NCBI GenBank assembly: GCA_026745465.1
Contig: JACYXH010000312.1
Coordinates: forward strand, 1,819,042 to 1,883,041
Source of the DNA: Lota lota
Lineage: Eukaryota; Chordata; Actinopteri; Gadiformes; Lotidae
DNA length: 64,000 bases
Direction of reading: 5' to 3'
Shown: one piece after another, positions 12,254 through 22,385 of the stretch
Numbering within the stretch: position 1 is the first letter of the stretch
Layout: every line of letters begins with the position of its first letter
Translations under genes and position numbers: made by a program
The notes under the pieces: model-generated
What the model was told of the DNA's origin: nothing
What the model saw: the letters and a program-made list of their open reading frames with translations, nothing else
Databases searched by the model: none

Positions 12254-12671
12254 TGGCGCCGGCTGCCACTTCACCATGTGCCTCTGTTTACTTTCCCTCG
12301 TCAATCACCCACGTGCACTCCGGTCTTCACTCCTGTCTTCCATCAGCTAATCAGCGCACCCTACTTAACCCTCGCTCCCCAAGCAGCCGGCGCCAGATCG
12401 TTGTGTTCAAACCCAGATTTTCCCGATTACCTGCCCGTCTCCTGTTACCTACCTCCGGACTGCCTTCCCGTTGTCGACTCCACGCCTGCAAAGACTCCCC
12501 GCCTGCTCCCGTCTGTCTGTCTGCCTGACCTCTTGTCTGCCAACTGCCTGTCCGACTACGCCTTGCTCTGCCTTGCCCTTGCCTGTACCTTTGGACAATA
12601 AACCCCTTGAACCCTTCTCCATCTCGTCTGCTGTGTTCCGCATTTGGGTTTACTAGTCGCTCCCCGTAACA
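12226..12671 (+). repeat. Right LTR of element A
   Basis: 446 bp, differing from the left LTR at about two positions (GTGGTGCC versus GTGGCGCC, TTACCAG versus TTACTAG). Followed by the CTTTT target duplication. Confidence 0.93.
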
Positions 12672-12676
12672 CTTTT

Positions 12677-13103
12677 GTTGTCACACTCCTCTCATCAACA
12701 GCTTCAACCTGCATTGTGTAACTTTCTCACTGCTGCCAACACATTTGCTAGCAGATCATTTTTTGAAATGATGAAGCATAAATCCTGTGAACAGTTGCAT
12801 TCATTTCAACCCTCAGCTAATCCATGAAACACACCCATGAGTGTAATTGGTCATCAAAATCTGGCCTAAGGGTAAAATTGTTCTTAGGGTAGAGAAGGCC
12901 TCAGAGAGAACGATACCTTCATAGTAAAGGGGAACGTTATAATGGGCTTCTCTTTCCCTGCCTCCACTGCTATTGTAGGCTCTGGGAAGCTGTGTTCGGG
13001 GCTCACTCTGCTAGAGAGGAGACTGGTGTATGCATAGGTATTTTGTACAACTCTTGTGTGCTTCTTTGCTTTTGGAAGTCTCATCTGTCCTAGATGCTAT
13101 ATC
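12677..13103. other. Decayed downstream part of the IgSF gene region, copy 1
   Basis: On the minus strand the stretch at about 12915-12990 resembles the 3' end of an Ig-domain exon (NSSGGREREAHYNV then a tyrosine pair), but there is no upstream conserved cysteine region. No intact exon can be defined. Confidence 0.4.
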
Positions 13104-13273
13104 TCATAAAGGAATTACTGCAACAATAGCGTCCTGTAAATGGCTGGGTGTCAAATCATAACTGTGTTCATCAAACCAACCGATTGTCTGTTCAGAGCCA
13201 CCATCATTCGGGGAAGGCGTCGTAATATTCTGGTTGTTTTTAGTCACTCCGGTGGTCGGACTGCTATAGGTGG
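13104..13273 (-). pseudogene. IgSF gene hydrophilic exon with stop, copy 1
   Basis: The minus-strand acceptor TTTTCAG is followed by a 170-base phase-1 segment. It encodes a Ser/Thr/Asn-rich stretch beginning ATYSSPTTGV and ends at TGA. Read after the V-set exon it would give a short protein without a membrane anchor. At the stop position copy 3 has AGA and stays open further. Because copy 1 has an upstream nonsense codon, the exon is counted as part of a pseudogene. Confidence 0.5.
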
Positions 13274-13601
13274 CTGAAAAGTGAAAACATAATGGGGTGA
13301 ATCCATGAATTTTAATCTGCTTAGTTTGTTATGAATATCTCTAATAACTAAATGTGTGGCACATTTCTAATAGGTATTTCTACTCTTGCTCAAATAGAAA
13401 CTATGCACTGATCCTCAAGCTGTTTTCAGTTTTCTATGGAGCTACTACAAGAAGGAGCTCCTCTCAAAAACACTAAAGAAGACGTTATTGTTTTTTGGCA
13501 TATTTGTATTAATAACCTCACACTTTTGCATTTCCCTTTAAGTCACACAGCTCGTTGTCCAAAAACACAATATTTCTTTATCAGCGATAGGCCAGACCCA
13601 C

Positions 13602-13937
13602 CTGAGAGTTCGAGGCTGGCTGAGCTGTGACAATAGCCTCTATTGGTGATCACTGTGCACCTGTACTCTCCAACGTCTCCCACCATGGTGTTGGTCACCA
13701 GCATCGAGACATTCAAGTTGTCCTCATTCCAGTGTGGCTCAGCCAATGTAAAGCGTGGTTCAGGTTTGGGGGAATTACCTCTTTTGTATTCTATTAAAGT
13801 GGCTCCTTCTTTCATCCAAAGTACCGTCTCTATCCGTACATCTGACTCTCCTTGTGAAAGATTCACAATGCACTCCAACAATGACTGTTGGCCTTACCGT
13901 CCTTGCTTGTAATCATTACACTTCAGATTTACAAAAC
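13602..13937 (-). pseudogene. IgSF receptor V-set exon, copy 1, with nonsense codon
   Basis: A 336-base phase 1-1 exon with acceptor TATCTTTGCAG and donor GTGGGT. It encodes an Ig V-type domain: B-strand cysteine (LECIVNL), C-strand tryptophan (VLWMKEG) and the F-strand motif DVGEYRC. At 13894-13896 the minus-strand codon is TAA where copies 2 and 3 read TTA, stopping translation before the domain. One extra codon (SQGESDV versus SGVPDA) sits near the start. The exon differs from copy 2 at about 6 percent of positions. Confidence 0.8.
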
Positions 13938-14051
13938 CTGCAAAGATAAATGTTCAAATTAGATCAGAGTATTATTAATACATTATATATATGAATATTA
14001 TATAACACATATCACTGATTAAAGTTGGTTATGGTAAATATACCAACTTAC

Positions 14052-14121
14052 TGAAATCACACCCAGCAATGATATTGCAGATAAGGGTCAGGGACAGCAA
14101 GCACACTCCCCAGGAGGCCAT
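14052..14121 (-). pseudogene. IgSF receptor signal-peptide exon, copy 1
   Basis: Minus-strand ATG followed by MASWGVCLLSLTLICNIIAG, a hydrophobic secretion signal, then donor GTAAGT. The 70-base exon ends in phase 1, matching the V-set exon. The exon is intact, but the gene is disabled by the nonsense codon at 13894 and the donor mutation at 7291. Confidence 0.8.
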
Positions 14122-14773
14122 GATCTCTGTAGGGTTATTCACACAGCTCTTAGCTTTCTTCTTTATTTTTCTACCATCTGTTGGTCAAGAAGATGCACAC
14201 GTTTAACATTGCCAAGCTTCAGCTGGATATACTAGACTTTCTTCCCCCATAGTCATGTTCCTGTTACTCTCCAAATGCCCTTGCCAGTGCAGCTGAGAAT
14301 CGATGTAAGTAACATGTAAGATGTAAGTAATGCCTGTGCATTGCACAGGTGTAGGAAGTATGCAGGTGAGTCTTTTTCTATTAAATTGCCTACAGATAAA
14401 TCTGTTCACTTTTCCGGGGATCAAATGTCCCAGTTAAAGCCATTGATTGGATTTGGCTTTAGAGCAATTAGGCCTGCCCTAAATGTTAACAATACATCTT
14501 TGATCCAGCAGTCCTATTGATACATAAAAATAAATAAAAAGGATTTCATTAATCGGTAGAAGTAGTGCTCTGTGTATATCGTTTAGAGAACTTAGAGAAT
14601 AACCCCGCAAGAATAATTTTGCCCCAAAACATATCTTGACGTACACAGACTCTCACAGTCTACTGTGAGTGACTTTCATTGACCAGTGTAGCAGTAGTGC
14701 AGAGATATTCCATTCTCCCATTTCACAGCAAGACGCCGTCGTTTTTCCCCCACCACGTTTATCACACAAAGAA
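14122..14773. other. 5' flank of the IgSF gene, copy 1
   Basis: Highly similar to copies 2 and 3. As the sequence upstream of the minus-strand start codon it probably contains the promoter and 5' UTR, but I cannot point to a convincing TATA box. Confidence 0.4.
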
Positions 14774-14778
14774 GTAAC

Positions 14779-15307
14779 TGTAACGGGACCCTCTGCCACC
14801 ACCTAGTGGAGCCGGCTGTCACTTCCCCATGTGGCTTTGTTTACCTTTCCGTCACCAATTACCCTCGTGCACTCCGCTCTACACACCGGTCTCCAATCTT
14901 CAATCAACGCACCCTACTTCTTCCCGCCTCATCAAGCAGCCGGCGCCAGTTCGTCGTTACACTTTACTAAGTCAGTACCTCGTTCCAGTGTTCTAGTTAT
15001 AGCTTAGCTTAGCTTAGCTTTAGTTCTAGTTCTAGTTCTAGTTCTAGTTCTAGTTCTAGTTCTAGTTACCCAGTCCTTGCCTGTCTAACCCGCGTGTCCT
15101 TCTCCTCTAGTCCTCCCGGTTCCATCCCGACTCCAGCCTTCACTCGCCTGTCTACCTTCCCTGCTAAACGACCACTCGTCTGTCTACGTTCATCGACCTA
15201 CTATCCACCTGCCTAGCCCTTGTCTTTGCTGCAAATAAACCCCTTTCGACCCCACTCCATCTCTGTCTTGGTGTCTCGCGTTTGGGTCCTAGCTCTGTAC
15301 CATAACA
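14779..15307 (+). repeat. Left LTR of element B
   Basis: Begins TGTAACGGGACC and ends ACCATAACA. It contains a variable TTCTAG hexamer array (about 15020-15066) and the self-primer block GCCAGTTCGT at 14945-14954. AATAAA is at about 15234. Confidence 0.92.
14945..14954 (+). promoter_or_regulatory. Self-primer sequence of element B
   Basis: GCCAGTTCGT is the exact reverse complement of ACGAACTGGC at 15310-15319. Relative to element A both sides carry a matching change, keeping the pairing. Confidence 0.65.
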
Positions 15308-15309
15308 GT

Positions 15310-15319
15310 ACGAACTGGC
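15310..15319 (+). promoter_or_regulatory. Self-priming primer-binding site of element B
   Basis: ACGAACTGGC, two bases inside the LTR end, pairs with 14945-14954. The gag ATG follows at 15325. Confidence 0.65.
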
Positions 15320-15324
15320 CAAAC

Positions 15325-16296
15325 ATGGACCCAGCAGACATCAGTTCCTTGAACCAGGCCATCAGCGGTCAGGGAGCGTTGCTCGGACGTCACAACCAGG
15401 ATTTGGCGGAGATAAAGACCGTCGTCCAAAGGATTGCTACTGCTGTCCAGGCTATCCAGGTTTCAGTGCCAACTCCCGTTGAGCCGCCTCTACCCTCTGC
15501 CTCTCCCCAGCCAGCCACCTCACGTGAGTCATACATCCCGGCCCCCGAACGTTACGGAGGTGATCTGGGTACCTGTCGGGATTTCCTTTTACAATGTGGT
15601 CTTGTGTTCCGGCTCCAGCCCCTAACCTACCCCACCGACAGCTCCCGAATCGCTTACCTCGTCTGAGCTTTACGTGGCAGAGCCCTCTCTTGGGCGACCT
15701 CCGTAATGGAGAGGGAGGCTGAATTCTGTTCCTCCTACTCTGAGTTCATTACGGAGATGCGGAGAGTATTCAATCACCCTGTCCGGGGTAGAGAGGCTTC
15801 CATGCGCCTTTTCTCCGTCCGCCAGGGCACCCAAAGCGTCGCTGATTTTGCAGTGGATTTTCGAACTATCGCTGCGGAGAGTGGGTGGAATGATGTGGCC
15901 TTAATGGGAGCTTTCTTAAATGCGCTTTCCGATCCCCTCAAGGATGAGTTGGCTGTTCGTGAGGAGTCACCCAATTTGGACCACTTAATTTCCCTCGCAA
16001 CACGACTGGACAATCGTCTGCGCGAACGGCGTCGCGAGCGCGCACACCGTTCATCTCCTGCATCTATCTCTTTCCCTCTGACTGCCCCGCTACCACCTCC
16101 GCCTCGGTCTTATTCTCCCCGCCCTGAGCCAAATTCCCTACCTGAGCCGGATCCTATGCAATTGGGTCGAGCCCGCCTATCACCAACCGAGAGACAACAC
16201 CGGCTGGCAACTGGTGTTTGCCTTTATTGCGGTCTCCCAGGACACGCCGTTGCCGCCTGTCCCACCTGTCCGGGAAAAGGGTCCGCTCGCTGGTAA
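15325..16296 (+). pseudogene. gag of element B with internal stop
   Basis: Start MDPADISSLN at the same position as element A's gag. The frame is broken by TGA at 15664-15666, then continues in the same frame to 16296. It contains the Gag core and a CCHC knuckle ([14 protein letters not shown]). The conserved GGGAAAA frameshift heptamer is kept just before the gag stop. Full-length Gag cannot be made from this copy without readthrough. Confidence 0.85.
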
Positions 16297-19200
16297 CTCG
16301 AGGGATTCTGGCGAGTCGAACTCTTGATCCCTCGGTTTCCCGTCCCGTTCTGGACTGCGTCTTGCTATGGATGGATCAATCATTTCAGCTGTCAGTCTTC
16401 GTGGATTCGGGAGCGGACGAATCTTTCATTGATCGGCAGCTGGTCAGGCAACTTGGGATTAAGACAACCCCTTGGATTCCCCGATTTTAGCCCAGTCCCT
16501 CAACGGGAAGAGGCTCGCTCGGGTCGATCGCCGGACTGTACCGTTGTCGCTGATCGTTTCCGGGAACCACCGCGAGTCTCTCTCTCTACACGTGTTGGAC
16601 TGTCCTCTTACCCCAGTAGTCTTGAGATTTCCCTGGCTGCAGCGTCACAACCCCCAGATGGACTGGAAGGAGAATCAGATCTCAGATCAGAGCCCCTTCT
16701 GTCTCGCCCACTGTCTTTGTTCCGCCCAACCTTCCCTCACTTCTGAGTTTCCACCACCCTCTCCTCCCAACCTCTCCTCCATTCCATCGGTCTACCATGA
16801 TCTGGGAGAGGTTTTTAGCAAGGCCCGCGCTCTCTCGTTACCTCCCCACCGTCCTTACGACTGCGCCATCGACCTACTTCCTGGAGCCCCCTTGCCCAGC
16901 GGTCGGCTGTTTAATCTCTCTCGTCCCGAGCGGTTGTCCATGGAGAAATACATCCAAGAGTCCCTCGCCGCTGGGATAATCCGTCCCTCCTCTTCCCCGG
17001 TAGGAGCGGGTTTTTTTTTATCAGCAAGAAGGACGGCTCCCTCCGTCCTTGCATCGACTATCGTGGATTAAACAGCATCACGGTAAAAAATAAATACCCG
17101 CTTCCTCTCATTAGTTCCGCCTTTGTTCCCCTCCACGGAGCCACTATATTCTCAAAACTGGACCTGCACAATGCGTACCATCTGGTCCGGATCCGGGAGG
17201 GGGACGAGTGGAAGACTGCCTTCAACAATCCCTTGGGCCACTTTGAGTATTTAGTCATGCCTTTCGGTCTCACCAACGCTCCTGCGGTCTTCCAAGCATT
17301 GGTTAACGATGTCCTCCGCGACATGCTTAACCGCTCAGTATTCGTTTACCTGGATGACATCTTGATCTTCTCCGGGTCCCTGGAGGAGCACAGGGTACAT
17401 GTACGGCAGGTTCTCCAGCGCCTTCTGGAGAACAGACTCTTCGTTAAAGCGGAGAAGTGCGACTTTCATGTACCATCCGTCTCCTTCCTGGGTTACATCA
17501 TCGGCCAGGGGGAGGTGAAGATGGATCCATGCAAGGTCTCGGCAGTAGCTGAGTGGGCCTCGCCTTCTTCCAGGAAACAGCTTCAGCAGTTTCTAGGCTT
17601 CGCCAATTTTTACCGCCGCTTCATCAGGGACTATGGTCAGATCGCTGCCCCTCTCACTGCCCTAACCTCTTCCAAGAGGCTCTTCGAGTGGACGCCGGAG
17701 GCGGAGTCCTCTTTTCGGAACCTGAAGGAGCGATTCGTGTCCGCACCCATCCTCATTCAGCCCGACCCGACTCTACAGTTCATCGTGGAGGTCGACGCTT
17801 CCGACACTGGGGTGGGGGCGGTGCTGTCTCAGCGTTCCGCCACGGACCACAAGCTCCACCCTTGCGCTTTCTTCTCGCGCCGGCTGACCCCGCCTGAGCG
17901 TAACTATGACGTCGGCAACCGCGAGCTCTTGGCGGTGAAACTGGCTCTGGAGGAGTGGCGTCACTGGCTGGAGGGAGCGGACCAGCCATTCATTGTATGG
18001 ACGGACCACCGGAACCTGGAATATATTCAGTCGGCCAAGAGACTCAACTCCAGGCAGGCCAGGTGGGCGCTTTTCTTCGGTCGTTTCAGGTTCACCCTAA
18101 CCTACCGACCTGGTTCCCGCAACATTAAGCCGGACGCTCTATCCCGTTTACATTCTCCCGAGGATACTTGCACGGAACCGGAACCCATCCTGCCATCTGT
18201 CTGCCTTGTTGCTACGCTCACTCTGGAGGTCGAATCCGCCGTTCTCCAGGCCCAGCGACAACACCCTGACCCCGGCTCTGGCCGCTCAACCGGCTGTTCG
18301 TTCCGGAAGTGGTGAGGTCCAACGTGCTCACCTGGGCACACTCCTCGAGACTCACATGTCACCCAGGCATAACGCGAACCCTAGATTTCGTCCGTCGGCG
18401 GTTCTGGTGGCCCGCCATGGACGCTGACGTCCGGGCTTTCGTCGCAGCGTGTGCCGTCTGTGCCCGTAGCAAGACCTCTACCCAACCACGTTCCGGTTTG
18501 CTCCGACCCCTGCCTATCCCCAGTCGTCCATGGTCCCACGTTGCCTTGGATTTTGTCACCGGCCTTCCCCCTTCTGATGGTAACACCACCGTCCTCACGG
18601 TCGTTGATCGTTTTTCCAAGGCTGCGCACTTCATTGCGCTCCCTAAGCTCCCCTCCGCCAGAGAGACCGCTGACCTTTTGGTTTCACATGTGTTCCGTCT
18701 CCATGGCATTCCGTTGGACATTGTGTCGGACCGGGGTCCGCAGTTTATCTCCCAGGTCTGGCGTGCGTTCTGTGCGGCTCTGGGAACCACGGTCAGTCTT
18801 TCCTCCGGCTACCACCCACAGACCAACGGGCAGTATGAAAGGGCGAACCAGGAAATGGAAGCCGCACTCCGCTGCGTGACCAGAACCAACTCATCGTCCT
18901 GGAGTACTCAACTTCCCTGGGTTGAGTATGCCCACAACACCCTCATCAATGCATCTACTGGTCTGTCCCCGTTCATGTGCTCTCTCGGCTACCAACCGCC
19001 CCTGTTCCCTGCTTTGGAGGCTGAGATCGCTGTTCCCTCCGTTCAGGCTCACCTACGCCGCTGCCAGCGCACCTGGAAGCATGCTCGTTCCGCACTTCTC
19101 CGTGCATCCTCCCGCTCTCAACACCAGGCGAACAAGCACCGACAACCGGCCCCGCAGTACTCCCCCGGTGACAAGGTCTGGCTCCGGTCCAAGGACCTTC

Positions 19201-19649
19201 CTTTAAAGGGGTCTGCTCAGAAACTCTCCCCCCGGTTTGTCGGACCGTTTGAGGTTGAGTCCCTGATCAACCCTTGTGCCGTCCGCCTCAAGCTCCCCCC
19301 TACTCTCCGCATTCACCCCACCTTCCACGTCTCCCAGCTGAAGCCCATCTCCTCTAGTCCACTGTCTCCTCCGTCCCCGGCGCCACCTCCCCCCCGGCTG
19401 ATCGACGACCATCCGGCGTACACGGTCAGACGCCTCCTCGACGTGCGTCGTCGCGGCCGAGGTTTCCAGTACCTGGTGGACTGGGAAGGCTACGGACCTG
19501 AGGAGCGGTCCTGGGTTCCGCGGAGTCGTATCCTGGACGCTTCCCTTATTCGGGACTTTCATCGGCAGCACCCCTCTCACCCCGTTCGTCCGCCTGGAGG
19601 CGGTCGTAGAGGGGGGGGTACTGTAACGGGACCCTCTGCCACCACCTAG
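16297..19649 (+). pseudogene. pol of element B with multiple frameshifts
   Basis: The protease ([10 protein letters not shown]) is in the expected -1 frame but is lost by a shift near 16466. RT begins in a second frame and shifts at the T-run near 17010. RT with YLDD and RNase H then occupy 17233-18315 before another shift near 18300. Integrase (HHCC finger, catalytic D, D and E) and the chromodomain ([17 protein letters not shown]) form an open 446-codon frame at 18309-19649. All domains match element A closely. The copy could not supply a complete Pol. Confidence 0.88.
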
Positions 19650-20139
19650 TGGAGCCGGCTGTCACTTCCCCATGTGGCTTTGTTTACCTTTCCGTCACCA
19701 ATTACCCTCGTGCACTCCGCTCTACACACCGGTCTCCAATCTTCAATCAACGCACCCTACTTCTTCCCGCCTCATCAAGCAGCCGGCGCCAGTTCGTCGT
19801 TACACTTTACTAAGTCAGTACCTCGTTCCAGTGTTCTAGTTATAGCTTAGCTTAGCTTTAGTTCTAGTTCTAGTTCTAGTTCTAGTTCTAGTTCTAGTTT
19901 CCCAGTCCTTGCCTGTCTAACCCGTGTGTCCTTCTCCTCTAGTCCTCCCGGTTCCATCCCGACTCCAGCCTTCACTCGCCTGTCTACCTTCCCTGCTAAA
20001 CGACCACTCGCCTGTCTACGTTCATCGACCTACTATCCACCTGCCTAGGCCTTGTCTTTGCTGCAAATAAACCCCTTTCGACCCCACTCCATCTCTGTCT
20101 TGGTGTCTCGCGTTTGGCTCCTAGGTCTGTACCATAACA
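19622..20139 (+). repeat. Right LTR of element B
   Basis: 518 bp, preceded by a polypurine tract (AGAGGGGGGGG, about 19608-19618). It has fewer TTCTAG units than the left LTR and about six substitutions. Confidence 0.92.
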
Positions 20140-20144
20140 GTAAC

Positions 20145-21334
20145 TTTCCAATCAGATAGTAGTTCTAGCTAGAAAGCTATATACTCAAAAAGCAAAGCTA
20201 TTCTTCAATCGCATGCACAAAGTTGATTGACAGCCAGAGATGCTCATAAGTCCTTTATTGCAAGTCCAAGTCAAGTCTCAAGTCTTTCTTTGCAAGTCCA
20301 AGTCAAGTCTCAAGTCTTTGGTCACAAGTCCAAGTCAAGTCTCAAGTCTTTGGTCACAAGTCCAAATCAAGTCCGAGTACCGAGTACCGATCTGATACCA
20401 ATGAGGTTTTTTTTCTTTCAATAAAAAGCTGCAAATTGGGATAGCCTAATCCCAATTGTTTTTTAAAATATGAATATATTAAATGGATATGTACAACATG
20501 AAATGATTTTGCACAAATATAACTCATATAAGCTGAATATTAGACTAGCCCATTTCCAAACGTTGAATAAAGTAAATGGAAACATACAGCATGACTGAAT
20601 TGTATGCAATATAAATATATTAATTTATTCGTTTCTTAAAAATATATAGGCCTACACACCAGCCAAATTAACATTATAAGACACATAGTGTATGTTTTTA
20701 GTATTTGTTTGTTCCCTATATCCCTGACATCTCTTACTATAATCATTGTGTGCTGATTATATCAGGGTTCTTAGCAAAACAAGATTTAAAAATAAATAAA
20801 GATCTTACCTATTGCAGCTTTAACAAAGTCAAAGTCAACGTTTCAAACTGCAAGACACGATTGGTAAATAAAACCACAATAGGTGTTTATTATGCATCGC
20901 GCTGCTGGGTTAGGTTGAATCTCCTTTTGTTGCACAGAAACATTGAATGTTTCACATACGAAAAAGGAAAGTGGTGTCCTCGACGAACAGCGACAAGGGT
21001 TCCAACGTGGCGTTAGGTGAACGCAGACATCGCCTAAACCCGCTCATTCACACAGACACACAGACTGGAAGCCCCCCCCCCCCCCCCCCCCGCTTCTCAC
21101 CACTGTCTATTGCCAAACACAGCCTAACGGCTGCAATCTTCGTTATTTCTAAAAGGTACCCGTGGGCGAGAGAAAATAGCTCTTCACGCAGTTGATCCTA
21201 CAGAACACGTGACGTAGAGTCGTCCAGCCTGTAGCCTCACGCATATGAACACGACATCACAACAAACTAAGTGGTTAAAGTTGGTACATCATAAAGTTGG
21301 TTAGGGGGGCTTCAGTTGCGGGGGTTCAGTTTTG

Positions 21335-21336
<2 letters not shown>
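20145..21336. other. Non-coding region, copy 1 right part
   Basis: Contains the CAAGTC minisatellite, a truncated interspersed repeat near 20370-20402 and a 20-base C run at 21072-21091. No gene is supported. Confidence 0.55.
20259..20372. repeat. CAAGTC-type minisatellite, copy 1
   Basis: Imperfect tandem units built from CAAGTCCAAGTCAAGTCT followed by CAAGTCTTT. Orthologous shorter arrays lie at about 42978-43075 and 63197-63258. Confidence 0.8.

Positions 21337-21372
<36 letters not shown>
21337..21372. repeat. 36-base guanine tract, copy 1
   Basis: Uninterrupted G36, a strong G-quadruplex candidate. Related positions have only short G runs in copy 2 (about 44139 and 49945). Confidence 0.9.
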
Positions 21373-21373
<1 letters not shown>

Positions 21374-21596
21374 GGTGGTGTCTAAACTGAATTAGGCACG
21401 CTCTCATCATGGAGAAGTCCTCCACCGCTCCTCCCTCACCGGTGTGTTGCACAACAGGCGCAGGGCGCGCTTGGCCTAAAGGCAGAGCTCTTTAAAGATG
21501 CACTACCGTTCAGTCTAACAGACTTTAATATATTTATAATCCCCTCATAAAGAAATATCTTTATTAGAGGTTAGGGTTAGTCCAACAGACTTTAAT

Positions 21597-22140
21597 ATCT
21601 TTATAATCCCCTAATAAAGAAATATCTTTATTAGGGGATTATAAATATGTGTGATAATAAGTGACAATAAAGAAATGTCTTTATTAGGGGATTATAAAGA
21701 TGTGTGATAATAAGTGATAATAAAGAAATATCTTTATTAGGGGATTATAAAGATGTGTGATAATAAGTGATAATAAAGAAATATCTTTATTAGGGGATTA
21801 TAAAGATGTGTGATAATAAGTGATAATAAAGAAATATCTTTATTAGGGGATTATAAAGATGTGTGATAATAAGTGATAATAAAGAAATATCTTTATTAGG
21901 GGATTATAAAGATGTGTGATAAGTGATAATAAAGAAATATCTTTATTAGGGGATTATAAAGATGTGTGATAATAAGTGATAATAAAGAAATATCTTTATT
22001 AGGGGATTATAAAGATGTGTGATAATAAGTGATAATAAAGAAATATCTTTATTAGGGGATTATAAAGATGTGTGATAAGTGATAATAAAGAAATATCTTT
22101 ATTAGGGGATTATAAAGATGTGTGATAATAAGTGATAATA
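21597..22140. repeat. 53-bp palindromic AT-rich satellite, expanded in copy 1
   Basis: About ten tandem units of 50-53 bp, each with TCTTTATTAGGGGATTATAA and TGTGTGATAATAAGTGATAA. The array starts with a near-perfect hairpin (arms about 24 bases, loop AATA). In copy 2 only one or two units occur per module (49694-49790 and 50790-50885). Confidence 0.9.
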
Positions 22141-22269
22141 ACAAGAGGTTGTCTTGGACTTCGTCCTCGACACCCTAATAAAGAAATATCTTTATTAGGG
22201 GGAAAGAAAAGGAGGCAGGTCTGTCCCGGGTGGGAGCCAGCTTCCTCTGCTTCTGGCCCCTCTCTGCTG

Positions 22270-22368
22270 CTGAGGAGGAGGAGGAGGAGGAGGAGGAGGA
22301 GGCGGAGGAGGAGGAGGCGGAGGAGGAGGAGGAGGCGGAGGAGGAGGAGGCGGAGGAGGAGGAGGCGG
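22270..22368. repeat. GAGG/GCGG triplet-rich tract, copy 1
   Basis: GAG/GCG triplets that open long low-complexity frames on both strands. I see no evidence that they are translated. Similar tracts are at 49862-49912 and 50955-51056. Confidence 0.8.
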
Positions 22369-22385
22369 CGTCCTGCTGCGTTGTG

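Larger units (their letters stand above)
7449..12671 (+). mobile_element. Complete sushi-like chromovirus (element A)
   Basis: It has two 446-bp LTRs (TG...CA) and a 5-bp target duplication CTTTT at 7444-7448 and 12672-12676. The empty site is seen as one CTTTT in copy 2 (GCTCTTTTGTTG, about 40775). The LTRs differ at about two positions by eye, so the insertion is recent. Inside are gag and a -1-frame pol with protease, RT, RNase H, integrase and a C-terminal chromodomain. Both frames are open, so this copy looks potentially autonomous. It is found only in copy 1. Confidence 0.95.
14779..20139 (+). mobile_element. Degraded sushi-like chromovirus (element B)
   Basis: LTRs of 529 and 518 bp with target duplication GTAAC at 14774-14778 and 20140-20144; copy 2 shows the empty site AGAAGTAACTTTCC (about 42867). 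The layout is the same as element A, but gag has an internal stop (15664-15666) and pol has three frame breaks (about 16466, about 17010 and about 18300). LTRs differ at about six bases plus the length of a hexamer repeat, so this insertion is older than element A. It is present only in copy 1. Confidence 0.93.

Noticed and set aside
20259..20372. CAAGTC repeats considered as a CRISPR array
   Set aside because: The units are contiguous without unique spacers and the genome is that of an animal.
20705..21016. Plus-strand 103-codon frame repeated at 43480 and 63669
   Set aside because: It repeats only because the units are duplicated; length changes between copies include in-frame and out-of-frame differences, and there is no domain.
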